From Odobenus rosmarus divergens (Eukaryota; Chordata; Mammalia; Carnivora; Odobenidae), in the NCBI RefSeq assembly GCF_000321225.1, contig NW_004450302.1, positions 3,564,922-3,628,921 of the forward strand: 64,000 bases of DNA. Reading direction: 5' to 3'. Numbering within the stretch: the stretch's first letter is position 1; each line of letters begins with the position of its first letter. The position numbers and the translations under genes were made by a program. The notes under the pieces are model-generated. The model was not told the origin of the DNA. It ran no database searches and worked only from the letters and a program-made list of their open reading frames with translations. Below are positions 1 through 20,205 of the stretch, piece after piece.

Positions 1-8711
<8,711 letters not shown>

Positions 8712-9035
8712 CCAGCCCCTCCCCATCACGTCGACTCAAGGACAACGGGCTGAAATCGAGAGCGTGTTCTCCCCAGCAGGCCTGAGAATGAGTGGGAATC
8801 AGGGACACTTGGGCCGGGATGTAGATCAGGTTTGCCCACTTGCTTGAGAAAAGACGTTCCAGTGAGGAACCCTGATCCCTCGGCCCCACACGCCCAACCA
8901 ATTGGCCCGACACTGCCCACCCCTCAGGGTGTCACCATGGAAATTTCTAGCTCAGGGTGCTTTTAAACGTGGATTGTTTTAAGTAAGTTCTCCAGGTCCC
9001 ACCGAGAGGGTGGGTCAGACCCCAGTGGGAAGAGA

Positions 9036-9041
9036 AATAAA
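9036..9041 (+). terminator. IGF2BP1: Proximal poly(A) signal of IGF2BP1
   Basis: Canonical AATAAA about 325 nt after the stop codon, followed 30-40 nt later by a GU-rich stretch (GGGGTGTTTT). Use of this site would give a short 3' UTR with no let-7 match. Shortened IGF2BP1 3' UTRs are known from cancer cell lines; use of this site here is inferred. Confidence 0.6.
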
Positions 9042-10388
9042 ATTTCCTTCAGGTTTTTCAATCATGCAGAGGGGTGTTTTAATCAGCCTCAAAGGATGGT
9101 TTGCTTCTTGACCCTAAAATCCTTCCAACCTTCTCCTGCTTGGTCCGTTGATTAAAATACCTCTACTCTCGTGCCCTGACATAGCCTCTTCCTATATAGC
9201 CTCTTCCTATAGTCACACGAATTGTTCTGTTACTGCTACCAGAAAAAGTGGGAACCAGTGCATTGCTTTGCTTACGTTATTGATTCAAAGGAGCAGACAC
9301 ACCAGCATCTGTAGTTTATTATCCCACTCCTTCCCTAACCAACCAATAGGAACAGCAAGGAATAAAGAATGGGGGAGAAATATGATTAAAATATATAGTA
9401 ATCCACGTTTAAAAGGAGTGCCCTTATGGCTGATCTAGTCCAGATCACCATCTTGAAAAATTGGCGCAATTAAAATTTTCTCCGCTCTGTCGGGACGTCC
9501 CCACCAAGATTCCCTGCCCCATTCACGTCCTCCTACCCATCTAGGTGCACATGGGTGGTACTGAATGCTCAGCGGGATAGGGGATGACCACTGTACTGTC
9601 CCTGATTCCCATCATTCTCAGGCAGATTTTATATTTTTTTAAAGTCTATTTTAATGATTGGATATGAGCACTGGGAAGGGGACATGACTCCCCTTGATAA
9701 AGTCTCAGTTCCATGGAGGACTTGAGTGGCCCCAAAGGCTGCCACTGTGCCCTCACTCCAGCCCATGTGCTCCTATAAGGGCTGGTTCCCAGAGGCAAGG
9801 GTTGCGGGGCACTCCCCCGCCACGGCACTGTTCCCTTGGTGGTGGTGGGATGTGGAACCCAACCCTGAGCTCCCGGTAAAGCTGAAGCCCGTCATCTGGC
9901 ATGTATTACGAATATTCAGTAAATTGGAGAGTATTTGCTTCTGTTTTTATCCTAGAGGCGTATTTAACCGATGGCTTCTGCCTCTGTCAGTCATTGGCAT
10001 GACCAAAGTTGTGCCTGAAAACAAAATTCAAAATACCAGCAGCATTATGCACAAAAGGGGTAAATAACCTTAATTTATTAATTTACTAGGCTCAATAAGA
10101 TCCAGTTGGAAGTTCAGTCCTTATGGAAGACGGCAGCCATCAGTTAAATGAGGTTAGGCCTCCCCTCCGAATACACTGATTGTCAATGCATATTAGCCAG
10201 GTGGTGCACTTTAGCTACCTTGGACAATGCTATCAAGTGTGCTGGGAAGGGAGGAAGGCCTCTCTGCATGTGGTAAAGCCCATGCGTGGAGTCCCCTCCT
10301 TCCAACACTGCCACAACGACAGTAGTAATAACGAGACAACCATGACACGTGGGCGGAGTCAGTCAGGTAATGCTGTGCGCGAAGTAAA

Positions 10389-10396
10389 CTACCTCA
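10389..10396 (+). promoter_or_regulatory. let-7 seed match (8-mer) in IGF2BP1 3' UTR
   Basis: CTACCTCA is the full complement of the let-7 seed plus A1. IGF2BP1 is an established let-7 target. Confidence 0.8.
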
Positions 10397-10407
10397 AGGT
10401 ATGAAGT

Positions 10408-10414
10408 TACCTCA
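10408..10414 (+). promoter_or_regulatory. let-7 seed match (7-mer-A1)
   Basis: TACCTCA lies 19 nt downstream of the 8-mer at 10389. This spacing is within the range usually associated with cooperative miRNA action. Confidence 0.6.
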
Positions 10415-11124
10415 GCAATTACTTTCCTTTTTGTTGCCCCCGCCTTTTTTTTAACCTTTTTTTTTCTTTGCGGCTTGCTGATATTTTATATAAAAAAAGA
10501 AAAGCAAAGCAAAAGAGAAGCTGATAGTCTTGAATATTTTATTTTTTTAATGAAAAGAAAAAAAACGAGAAAGTTATGTTTCATAATTTCTTACAACACG
10601 AGCCAGTGTAAGCCTTTAGGATCTCTCTATGGAGAACAGGCCCTGTGGGCAAGGCAGGAGGGGCTGGCTCTTTGGGAGGAGGCTGGGGCTGAGTGCGCAG
10701 TCCCGAGGTTGAGAGAGCCCAGGGGGAGGCCCTGATCTCTGACTCCCGGATTCCTACGTCACTGGGGCCTCTCTCCTGATCTTCCTGTTGGGATGCAGAG
10801 ACCTAGCAGAGCTGTAGGCCTCCAGGGGCAAATAACAGTCCCTAGCAACCGGCCCCTGACGTCCGCCCCCTCTCTCCCTTTTTGGTTAAAGGGCATCCCA
10901 GCCAGTTTTCCCCACCAGTGGTGCTGTTGAGATATTTTAAAATATTGCCTCCGTTTTATCGAGGAGTGAAATAATAACTAAAAAATATACCCATTTAAAA
11001 AAAAACCCCTCTGTTTCTCTGTTTAGAAATATGGGAGCTAGATTCTGTTGGTGGGAGAGACAAAGCTGCTCTCTCACCCTCAGAGAGGTCCACCTGGTTT
11101 GTAATTGCAATCTTTTTCTTTTTC

Positions 11125-11169
11125 CTCCTCCTCCTCCTTCTTCTTCTTCTTCTTCTTTTTTTTTTTTTG
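11125..11169 (+). repeat. Pyrimidine tract (CCT/CTT)n-T(n) in 3' UTR
   Basis: Continuous CCTCCTCCTCCTTCTTCTT-type repeat running into poly-T. In RNA it would be a UCUU-rich tract of the kind bound by PTB-family proteins (inference). Confidence 0.7.
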
Positions 11170-12143
11170 TTATTTTCATTTCAGTCCCATCTTGCTGTTC
11201 TTTTTTGGTCTGTGTCAACAGACCAAGGAGCAGACAGACACTCGGATGACTGCTCCCTTGTCTCCTCTATCTTTAGATTGATCTGATTGATTTTAACAGT
11301 GGACCGAAACTAAAGGAATTGCTAATTTAGGGTGGTGGGTGGCCTGGAGGGGTAGGAGGTATGGAAATGTGATTGGGACAGGTTCCTGCCTCGCTCATGT
11401 CTTACCCCTTTGTCCCCATGACATTCCTTTTTAACCTCCAGAAGGGTCTACCCCAAAGAGAGGAGGATGCAGGAGAGCGTTTAGGGGTAATACGAGCTTC
11501 CCACCTGTCCTAACCCACAAAAAAAAGGGGGGTCTCCCAGCTTCCATCTCTGGCTCTCTATGCTTTATCCCAAAATGAAGCAGACAACATTCAGACATCG
11601 GCCATTTGGTGATTTAAGGCGAATTTCCAACAGCAAGCATGCTTTAATATCTGGTTCAGACTACCAGCAGGAAAAAAACAAAAACCACCCACAGTATCTG
11701 AAATGTGATTGTTGCAGTGTTCAGTTTCCTTGGAATCCTGCTCCCTTCACACCTGAAGCCCACGTCCTTTTCCTTTTGGCTGGTTCAGCTCTCAGAAGAG
11801 ATCAGGAAGTGTGGCGAGGGACTATCCAATATGAGTTGAATTAGCACGGCTCCACTCATTGCTGACATTTGCCCAGCAGGAAGGTTGTGAAAGTTACCCT
11901 ACCAGAAGCAGAAGGAATATGGTTTGGTGGTTAAAGTTTAGGGGAGATAAGGACCTGTCTTGGTGGGCCCACCTTTGACCCCTAGGCTAGGCTAGGTCTT
12001 GGGCCAGTTCCTTGTCCTCCCGAACATCACCTCCATTTCCCCATCCTTGGCGAGAGAAGTCAACGTGAAAAGCACTTGGGAGATTTGGATGATCTGAGAA
12101 AAGCGACTTTTTAAAAAACCACTTCTTATACTCGAAGATTATA

Positions 12144-12164
12144 TATGTGTGTGTGTGTGTGTGC
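12144..12164 (+). repeat. (GT)n microsatellite in 3' UTR
   Basis: ATATGT followed by about nine GT units, ending GTGCGC. Confidence 0.8.
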
Positions 12165-13008
12165 GCTACATATATATTTTTAAGAAAGGACCATCTCTTT
12201 AAGATATATTTTTTAATTCTGTGGAACACACAAAAAACCAAAATGGTTTGATTCACTAACTTTGAAGCTGCATCTGACAGTTAACACCCCGATGGCTTTA
12301 ATCCCCTCTAGGATCTGGTTGCCATTTGCAGTTTGGATTGTGGACTCAGCTCCTCGGAGGGGTCTGGGTAGGAGAGAGCCGAGTGGAGGGACAGGGAATT
12401 TTATCCCCTGCTGCTCTCCACTCCCCCGCCCCCGACCCCAGGTCCTTGTTAGTCTTTATTCCTTTCCTCATGAGCTCTCCACTTCCAGGGGGGCAGTTGG
12501 GAGCTATTGCAGCAAAGACCCCATGTAAAGCCCAGAGAACACTGGGGGGGACACTCCAGGTGGCTCTTTGTCCGTTTTCCTCTGTGCCAAAGACAGACAG
12601 ACAGAGGCTGAGAGAGGACGCTTCTGAATCAAAGCAGTAGCCATCTTTCGACACAGACTTGGGCTGTCTGAGGGGGGCTCCTGGAGACAGTGTGAGCTAA
12701 AGACGCGTCCCTTCCCTTCTGAGGCTCCTGGGGGACGTTGGGGGCGGGACTTGCCAAGGGGTAGGGAGCTGAGAAAGGGGTCTGTTGGCTCCTGGTTGCA
12801 CTTTGGGGAAGGGGGGAAGGTTTGGGGCCCCTCCACGTGGGACTGCTCTCCGTCCCCTGCCCCCACTGCAGAGATAGCACGGCGAGTTCCCTTCAGGCCT
12901 GGCAGACTGGCAGCGAGGAGGGGCCTCAGTTAGCTCTCAAGGGTGCCTTCCCCTCCTCCCACCCCAGACATACCCTCTGCCAAACTGGGAACCAGCAGTG
13001 CTGCGTAA

Positions 13009-13016
13009 CTACCTCA
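13009..13016 (+). promoter_or_regulatory. let-7 seed match (8-mer)
   Basis: CTACCTCA in the context GTAACTACCTCACAG. It is present only in transcripts that extend past the proximal poly(A) site. Confidence 0.8.
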
Positions 13017-13644
13017 CAGAGCCCCAGAGGGACCGCCCAAGCTTCCAGTTCATGAAGAAGCTGGCACCTCTAGTCAATCCTTTCCTCCCACCTCCCATCC
13101 AGGGGTGGGGGGAGATCCCAGTGGCTTTGGCATTCAAACCATGCAACCGTTTTGCCTGTTTGTTGAAAACCAGTAGAAGGAGGACAGCACAGCCTAACAT
13201 AAATTGCAGGAAGATGGAAGACATATCCTCAGTGCCAGGGGGCCATAAAGCCATTTCCCTTCCAAACCCTCAATGACTTCGATGCAGAACATTTCTCTTG
13301 TATTCAGACTTGGAGTAACACCAGCTGAAAGCTTCGGTTTTTTTCCTTTGGACACAGAAGGCTTCTCTATCGGGGTACGGGGCAGGGAGGAGGCCTCGTG
13401 ACCAAAGGTGGAGGTAGAGGGTGAGGGCCAGATCCCAACCTTGACCCTTGGGCCCACGCACCTCCTTGGGGCACAGCCTGATGATGGCACCCCTAGTAGG
13501 GTGCCTTTAGTATGGTTGAATCCGGACTGACAAGACATGAAAGAATTTTTTTTTTTTTTCTGAAATGAACTAGCAGGAAGCTCCTCGGGAGCACGTGTTT
13601 TGAGTAACCACAGGTGATGGATGCTACGAGTAGAAATGGATTAA

Positions 13645-13652
13645 CTACCTCA
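13645..13652 (+). promoter_or_regulatory. let-7 seed match (8-mer)
   Basis: CTACCTCA in the context TTAACTACCTCAATCC. It shares the TAACTACCTCA core with the site at 13009. Confidence 0.8.
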
Positions 13653-14246
13653 ATCCTTACAATAAGATTGGAACCAAGGGCGGGGACTCGTGCATGAGGG
13701 TATGAATCCCAGCCAGGAGAAGTGAGTTGAGGCTTATGCCAGAAAAGGTTTGTTCTTGAGGAACAGGCAGGCCTGCCAGGATCCCCCCACTCCTGTCAAT
13801 GGGGCTGGGAGGTCTGGCAATTAAGTACCCCCTTTCTGCCTTCCTTGCCCTGGGGTCCAGTGTCACCCCTTTCCCTTCAGCCTGCCCCCCGCCCCCACTT
13901 GCTCTATCTTGTTGGACCAGAGAGGCTGGCTGGAGGTGAAGTCGGGGCTTGGGCCTGGAACCCATCACTCAGCCCTAGCGTCAGGAAGCCTGGGGAAGCC
14001 AGAGTTCAGACCTCTTCAGGGTTTCTCTTGAGATGCTCTGCCTCCATTGTACCCCCTTCTCTGTCTTCACGGGGACAGTTGGCTCTAGAAGAGGTGGTGC
14101 AGGATCCTTTGTCCTGAGAGAGTCCAAGGCCCCGTCCTCTGGTCGCTCAGGCGTGTTTGTAGTCGGGGAGTCCACTGGGCGGTCCCAGCCCCTCCCCACC
14201 CTCTAATGGACCTCCTCATAGAAGCCCCATTTCACTTTTGTTTTAT

Positions 14247-14253
14247 CTACCTC
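14247..14253 (+). promoter_or_regulatory. let-7 seed match (7-mer-m8)
   Basis: CTACCTC followed by T, so a seed match without A1. It is the site nearest the distal poly(A) signal. Confidence 0.55.
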
Positions 14254-14336
14254 TTAGCAAGACAATAGAGATAAATTAGGTAGTGGCAACTCCACTTGCT
14301 TAGGTTAGGGGGGGAAAAAGATTTCTTTTTCCAAAG

Positions 14337-14420
14337 GAAAAAAAAAATATTACCTTAAAAATACTTTCCAAAAAATTTTAAAAAACCAAAAAAAAAAAAA
14401 ATTAAAAAATTAAAAAAAAA
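14337..14420 (+). repeat. A-rich block in 3' UTR
   Basis: Nearly pure A/T with long A runs (AAAAAAAATATTACC to TTAAAAAAAAAAAAG). It is not the tail of a recognisable retrotransposon. Confidence 0.6.
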
Positions 14421-15338
14421 AAAGAGGGAGACAATTTCCAGTCACCACTGGATTGTTTCAATTCCCCAAACTTTTCTCTTTTTTTTTCCCCCCGTAAATA
14501 AGTTTCACTCTTTGGCGAGTTTCTCCACTTGTTTAAGATAACGTGCTATTCTAACAGGTACAGCTTTCACAGCGCCCCCCCTGGCTTGCGTCCCCCCCAC
14601 CCTACCCCCCCACACCCCATTTCCCCACCGGTGAGTCCTACCTATGCTCACCCCAAGACCCTCCCAGCCAGGTGATTTCAGCCCCCGCCCCCCCGCCCCC
14701 CCGCCAAGAATAAAGACTGTGTGTGTGTTGGGGTGCTTACGTCTCGACTCACCATTTCCCCCTGTGGGGGTTGGGGGGCCGCTTGTAACACTTGTAACAC
14801 TTCTGTGTAAATTTTATGTAACCCACTGCAATGTAAAGCTGTTCAAAATGAATTTCAGCAGATGATGAGTTAGCATAATGAATAAACATCCTCTACCACC
14901 ACTTGGATTCTCCCCTTTCTCCAGCATCTTCATCCTGGTCCCGGAAACCAGACTAAGTCAGAGGAGCCCTCTCCCCTGAGGCAAAGTGAATTGGTCTCCA
15001 GTCCTGAGACCCCACTCACTCAGGAGAGTGGAAGGTGTGTTTTTACGGATAAGAATCCTGGTGGGGGCTGGAGGGGCCCCTGCATGTGACTGTTCTCCTG
15101 GTCTGTAATTGTGGCCACTTTGAAAATTGTACTTGGCTGGCCACGTGCCAGCCATCGCCACCAGATTTTGGTTGTACCCTTTCTCCCGCCCTTTCATCTG
15201 TTCTTTGCTCTGTCCGGGGAGGTGGGGCAGCTGTGGCTCAGACTTTGCGAATTTGTTCTTTTGCTGGATGAGCACTCCAGCTTTTCCCGTGAAGTTGTTT
15301 CAGCTACAAACCACTTCATTCTGCTGTTTCAATTTCAA

Positions 15339-15344
15339 AATAAA
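15339..15344 (+). terminator. IGF2BP1: Distal poly(A) signal of IGF2BP1
   Basis: AATAAA with cleavage expected near 15,360. A strongly GU/GC-alternating element (15,365-15,402) follows directly and is a good downstream element. Other AATAAA copies at 14,709 and 14,881 are possible intermediate sites but lack as clear a GU-rich follower. Confidence 0.65.
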
Positions 15345-15368
15345 AGGAAACTTCTATGGAAAGCTGTG

Positions 15369-15402
15369 TATGTGCGCGCGCGCGTGTGCATATGTGTGTA
15401 TC
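15369..15402 (+). repeat. Alternating purine-pyrimidine tract after the distal poly(A) site
   Basis: TGTATGTGCGCGCGCGCGTGTGCATATGTGTGT-type sequence. It is potential Z-DNA and also serves as a GU-rich downstream element. Confidence 0.65.
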
Positions 15403-16464
15403 TCCGGGGGGGCTCTTGGGGTCTGGTAGCTGAGATGCTCTGACCTTCAGTGGCTGACTTCGATGTGTGAGCCCTGGTTCCCAGGGACCAGAGTCGCTTA
15501 AATACAAATGAGGCATTTTTCTTAAATTAGCCGACAGCCAACAGGAGTGGCTTGGAGATGGTGCCTTGCTATTCGCTTCCTTTGCATGCTGGAATAAGGC
15601 CTCCACAGGGAAAAAACGTTGCAAAATCACAATGCAGAGCAGCCACAGCTGGGGAAATGGGGAAGAGGGGTTGCCCTTCCTGATACCTGCCCTAAGAAGA
15701 ACTATGCAAATGGCTTCTTCCTCCTGGGTTTTGGTCACCACCGTGGTCCTGCCCTTGCCTGTTTTCCTTTTTTGAATGTCAGGTCGGTGGAGGGACAACC
15801 CCGTGGGACACAACCTCCTCTCCTAACTTGGCTCTCCTGATTCTTGGTCCAGCCCTTTCCGCTCTGACATGTCTTTCAAAGGTGACATGGCGGTCCTGGG
15901 CAACACTATGCTTGAAGAAACGTTCTAGGTTAGCTGTTAAGTAAATAGATGGACCCAGTGCCAGTTAATGGTCTTGTGAAATCTCGTGAAAAGGGGACAC
16001 GTGAAGAATGGCCCGTCCGTCCCACTTAGGTTGTATGTCTGCCCTGGGTCTTGAGCAGATCAATGAAGCCTTCTCTTCCACCGGGAACAGTGGGGGGTAT
16101 TTGCTAAGAATGGTGGCGCCAGGCTCTGTCTTTTTCCACTCCTTTCCCTCCTTTCCTGCCACATCTTTTCTCTTTTTCCCTACTTAACCCAATCTTGTTT
16201 GAGATAGCTTTAACGTGGATCCGGGTGGGTTAAAGCCATTAGGCTAGGTTCAGTGTTGCTGTTACTTGTGTCTTCCCAAATAATTGGATACATGTTGCGA
16301 CATGATTTTTCAGTCTTGGTGGAAGCTTTATGTAGGAGGTGAATGTTTGTTCCCTGCCTTGTTTCATAAATCATGAAGGTGACTTACACGTGGGAATGAA
16401 GCCCTGTGGATACTTCGCTAATAATGGTCAATGTTTGTTGAGATAAATAGTGTGTTCTTAACAC

Positions 16465-16600
16465 ACACTGAAGGCATTAAAGGCCTTACATGATGGAATG
16501 TTTAACCCTCGCTTTTAACAACCCTAAAATGAATGTGACTCCCATTTTATAGATGAAGATGATCTCCGAAGATCAGAGAGGTTATGTTACTAAAGCCACA
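16465..16600 (+). mobile_element. MIR fragment
   Basis: Contains CCCATTTTATAGATGAAGAT and AGAGAGGTTATGTTACTAAA, characteristic of the MIR 3' half. Confidence 0.65.
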
Positions 16601-17120
16601 AAGCGTTTGATTCTAGAACCCGTGCCTTTAACAATACAGCTAACCAGTTACCATCTCTGCAAGAGAAACCTTCACTGGTGCCTATGAAGCAAGATGCAAG
16701 CTGTTTCAGCTGATGGTTTGCTAGAACACCCTTATTCTTCTTTTGACCATCCACGTAAGTAATCAACGGTAAATTCACAAGCGGCTCTTTGTATCTTTAC
16801 TGGTCAAATCAGAACTGTCTTTGGCCTTGGCTTGTCATATGTGCATGAGCTTGACAGATTTGGTGCCCAGTGTGGGGCCCATGAAGGTACAGTGTCCTTA
16901 ATAATATATGTGCCCCAGGATCTAGTAGCGCAGCCGTCACCTAAATAGTGGGCCAGAGGGCAGGCGTCCTACCTATTTGGGAACTGTGAGGGTCATGGAT
17001 CAGGTTAGTGTATAGAATTTTCTGGAACCTGATAGTTGATTACACCTGTTAATAAACATTTGGCGGTCAAGTGGGTAGAGATAGGATTGGTGCCTTCAGG
17101 TGTTAAAAGTGAGTTTGAGG

Positions 17121-17314
17121 GGCGTCTGGGTGGCGCAGTCGGTTGAACGTGTGACTCTTGATTTAGGCTCAGGTCATGATCTCAGGGTTGTGGGATCAAG
17201 CCCCAAGTTGGGCTCCGCGCTCAGTGTGGAGTCTGCTTGAGATTCTTTCTCTTCCTCTGCCCCTCCCCCTGCTGACACACACTCTCTTTTTAAATAAATA
17301 AAATCTTTAAAAAG
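17121..17314 (+). mobile_element. CAN-SINE
   Basis: Starts GGCGTCTGGGTGGCGCAG, ends AAATAAATAAAATC plus an A tail. It is flanked by the 10-bp duplication GAGTTTGAGG (17111 and 17315). Confidence 0.93.
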
Positions 17315-17690
17315 GAGTTTGAGGCTGAATTGATGGCCACTTAAAACCAAAAGGCAGTGCAAAGCTGTGCTGACCGGTGCAAGTTGCTCCCTCTCGGTCC
17401 AGCTACCACACAGACCCCCTGCAATGCCTGTGTTAAAACTCCTTGGTTTGTGTTTCTGTAAAAAAAAAAGCACCTAATAAGGTTTGGGCAAAAAACTTGC
17501 AGGGAAGCCATGGGCAGGGTTGGGGGGTGTTGGTGCTGGTGCTGGAGATAAAGATGAAATAACTTTGTAAGTGAAGGGTCCAGTGCATTTATTGTATGAA
17601 CTGTTGTAATTGGCATTGAAATGTCTCACATGCTTGAATTGCTAAAAAATTCCTCTGGGGTCCACGGTTTTCGGTCTGTGATGATATCTT

Positions 17691-18530
17691 TTTTTTTTTA
17701 ATCTCGGCATAGGAAGGTTTTTATTTTTTCGTTATACATTATATATGTTCCATTTATCTATAACAAGCATGCATAATTATGTAATCTTTATTTTTTATCG
17801 AGCATTATGTTAATTCCAGGTGTAACATACAGCGGATTGATACTTGTGCACACACTGCAAAGTGATCACTACAATAAGTTGCGTTACCGTTCCTCACCGT
17901 AGAGTTGACCTGAGACCCCTTAGCGCCCACCCCCATCCTCCTTCCCTTCTGATAAACACCAGTCTATTCTCTGTGTCTCTGAGTTTTGTTTGTTCATTTG
18001 CTTTGCTTTTTAGATTCCACATACAAGTGAAATCATACGGTATTTGTCTTTCTCTCTCTGACTTATTTCACTTAGCATAACATCCTCACGGTCCATCCAT
18101 GTTGTCACAAAAGGCAAGATCTCATTCTTTTTTTTTTTTTTTAAATGGCGGCATAATATTCCATTGTGTATATAGACTACATCTTTATCCATTCATCCAT
18201 CAATGATGGACAGGTAAGTTGCTTCCATATCTTGGCTGTTGTAAATAATGTTGCAATGAACAGAAGGGTGCACAGGTCTTTTCGAGTTAGCATTTTCATT
18301 TTCTTTGGGTAAATACCCAGAAGTGGAATTGGAATTGCTAGATCATGTGATAGATCTATTTTTAATTTTTTGAGGAAACTTTGCATTGTTTTCCATAGTG
18401 ACGGCACCAATTTACATTTCCACCAGCAGTGTGTGAGGGTTCCCTTTTCTCCACATCCTCCCCCCAACGCTTGGTATTTCTTGTCCTTATAACGATGTCT
18501 TGTTGTTTGGCAAGTTAAAGATCTCATTCT
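17691..18530 (-). mobile_element. L1 3' end (reverse)
   Basis: Poly-T at 17691 followed by 3' UTR (CAGGTGTAACATACAGCGG), then ORF2 C-terminal sequence. On the minus strand it reads ...[19 protein letters not shown] in a frame with stops. The copy is truncated and dead. Confidence 0.85.
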
Positions 18531-18764
18531 TAGTGGCCTTGGCTGCCTGCCAACGGGAGAAACTATGACCAATAAGCCCCAACAAGACTCAGGGCCTGCT
18601 TGCCAAGTAGAGTGTCTTGAAACAATGAATTTCTCTGACAGCCGAGGAAAAACTGCCATTTTTTTACAAACTAAAAAATTCTATGTTCCTAATTCAAAAC
18701 TTGTAACTCTTGACAAAAGTTGGCCAAAGTTGGCCCATTCGTCCTGCCGTGAAGGAGGCTGTAT

Positions 18765-19160
18765 TAGTTTCCTATGGCTGCTGTAACACTTGCCCCAAAC
18801 CTGGTGGCTTAAAACAACAGTTCTGAAGGCCAGAAATCTGAAATCACAGTGTCAGCAGCTTAGTGCCTTCTGGAGGCCCTCAGACCTAGGCCTCTCTTTT
18901 TAGCTTCTTGTGGTCGACAGCAGTCCTTGGCCTGCCGTAGCCTGGAGACAGGTCACTCCAATCTCTGCCTCCTTCTCTGTGCCTCTTTATCCATTTCCCT
19001 GTCTCCGGTGAAGACTGTCGTTATTGGACCTTCCTCCTCCAGGATGATGTAATCTTGAGATCCTTACAGACATCTGCAAAGACCCTGATTTCAAATAAGG
19101 TCACGTTCTAAGGTCCAGGGTGGTCGTATCTTCTGGGGGATGCCATTCAACCCACGCAGA
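18765..19160 (-). mobile_element. MaLR/MLT1-type LTR remnant
   Basis: Begins GTATTAGTTTCCTATGGCTG with CTGTAACA and GGTGGCTTAAAACAACA, as in reverse-oriented MaLR LTRs. The subfamily is not determined. Confidence 0.55.
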
Positions 19161-19560
19161 GGCCATACTATGTGGGGCTTGGCCCACCTGCCCCTGACAC
19201 ATTGGTCATATTGGATTTTAACATCTCTTCTTCTGGAGGCCCTCTTGGAAAAAGATAGGTGTGACCCTGCAGCTCAACTAAGCAGCTACGGATTAGGGTG
19301 CTGGGACGGTAGTGACCCTGGTTGCCAAAGCATTTGGTAGTGACCTTGGTTGCCCCAAGACCCCAGTGTTTTGGGTTGGTGGCTAGAGTTACAGATGAAG
19401 GGGAGAAGATCCCATAAAGCTAAGAAGAACAGCATGGTTGTCCCCCCTCTGCACCACCGGGAGAACAGAACCTCCCGCCCGCCTATGGCTGTGACCGCGG
19501 GAGAAACTCCCTGGGGTCAAGGACAGTCATTTGTGCAGAGATGTACTAAGGTCTGCTCTT

Positions 19561-20133
19561 CTTTTCTCTTTTTTTTATTGTTATGTTAATCACCATACAT
19601 TACATCATTAGTTTTGGATGTAGTGTTCCATGATTCATTGTTTGTGCATAACACCCAGTGCTCCACGCAGAACGTGCCCTCTTTAATACCCATCACCAGG
19701 CTAACCCATCCCCCACCCCCACCCCCCTCCCTTCTAGAACCTCAGTTTGTTTTTCAGAGTCCATCGTCTCTCATAGTTCATCTCCCCCTCCGATTCCCCC
19801 CCTTCATTCTTCCCCTCCTGCTATCTTCTTCTTTTTCTTTTTTTTCTTAACATATATTGCATTATTTGTTTCAGAGGTACAGATCTGTGATTCAACAGTC
19901 TTGCGCAATTCACAGCGCTCACCATAGCACATACCCTCCCCAATGTCTATCACCCAGCCACCCCCCCCCTCCCCCCCCCCACCACTCCAGCAACCCTCAG
20001 TTTGTTTCCTGAGATTAAGAATTCCTCATATCAGTGAGGTCATATGATACATGTCTTTCTCTGATTGACTTATTTCGCTCAGCGTAACACCCTCCAGTTC
20101 CATCCACGTCGTTGCAAATGGCAAGATCTCATT
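19561..20133 (-). mobile_element. L1 insertion with two 3'-UTR-like units
   Basis: Bounded by the perfect 15-bp duplication CTAAGGTCTGCTCTT (19546-19560 and 20134-20148), so it is one insertion. Inside are two successive reverse L1 3' UTR units (about 19568-19840 and 19846-20133), each containing CCCTCAGTTTGTTT. Confidence 0.85.
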
Positions 20134-20205
20134 CTAAGGTCTGCTCTTAAAGTGAGTGGGAAAGGAGGAACAGTGGGGAGGGTTTTGGGCAAAAACTTAA
20201 TGTCT

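Larger units (their letters stand above)
8712..15362 (+). other. IGF2BP1: IGF2BP1 long 3' UTR
   Basis: About 6.65 kb from the stop codon to the region after the distal poly(A) signal at 15339, close to the length of the human 3' UTR as I remember it. No SINE or L1 insertion was recognised in it, in strong contrast to the sequence on both sides, which fits purifying selection on a UTR. It contains five let-7-type seed matches, a CCT/CTT pyrimidine tract (11,125-11,169), a GT repeat near 12,145, an A-rich block (14,337-14,420) and a C-rich block (14,573-14,705). The exact end is inferred. Confidence 0.82.
15363..17120. other. Intergenic sequence downstream of IGF2BP1
   Basis: Mostly sequence that I do not recognise as repeat, with a MIR near 16,465-16,600. 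No supported exon. A reading frame on the minus strand (15,316-15,813) has no recognisable domain. Confidence 0.6.

Noticed and set aside
15316..15813. 165-codon antisense frame after the IGF2BP1 poly(A) site
   Set aside because: No domain, no Kozak or splice support, and it crosses the GT/GC repeat.
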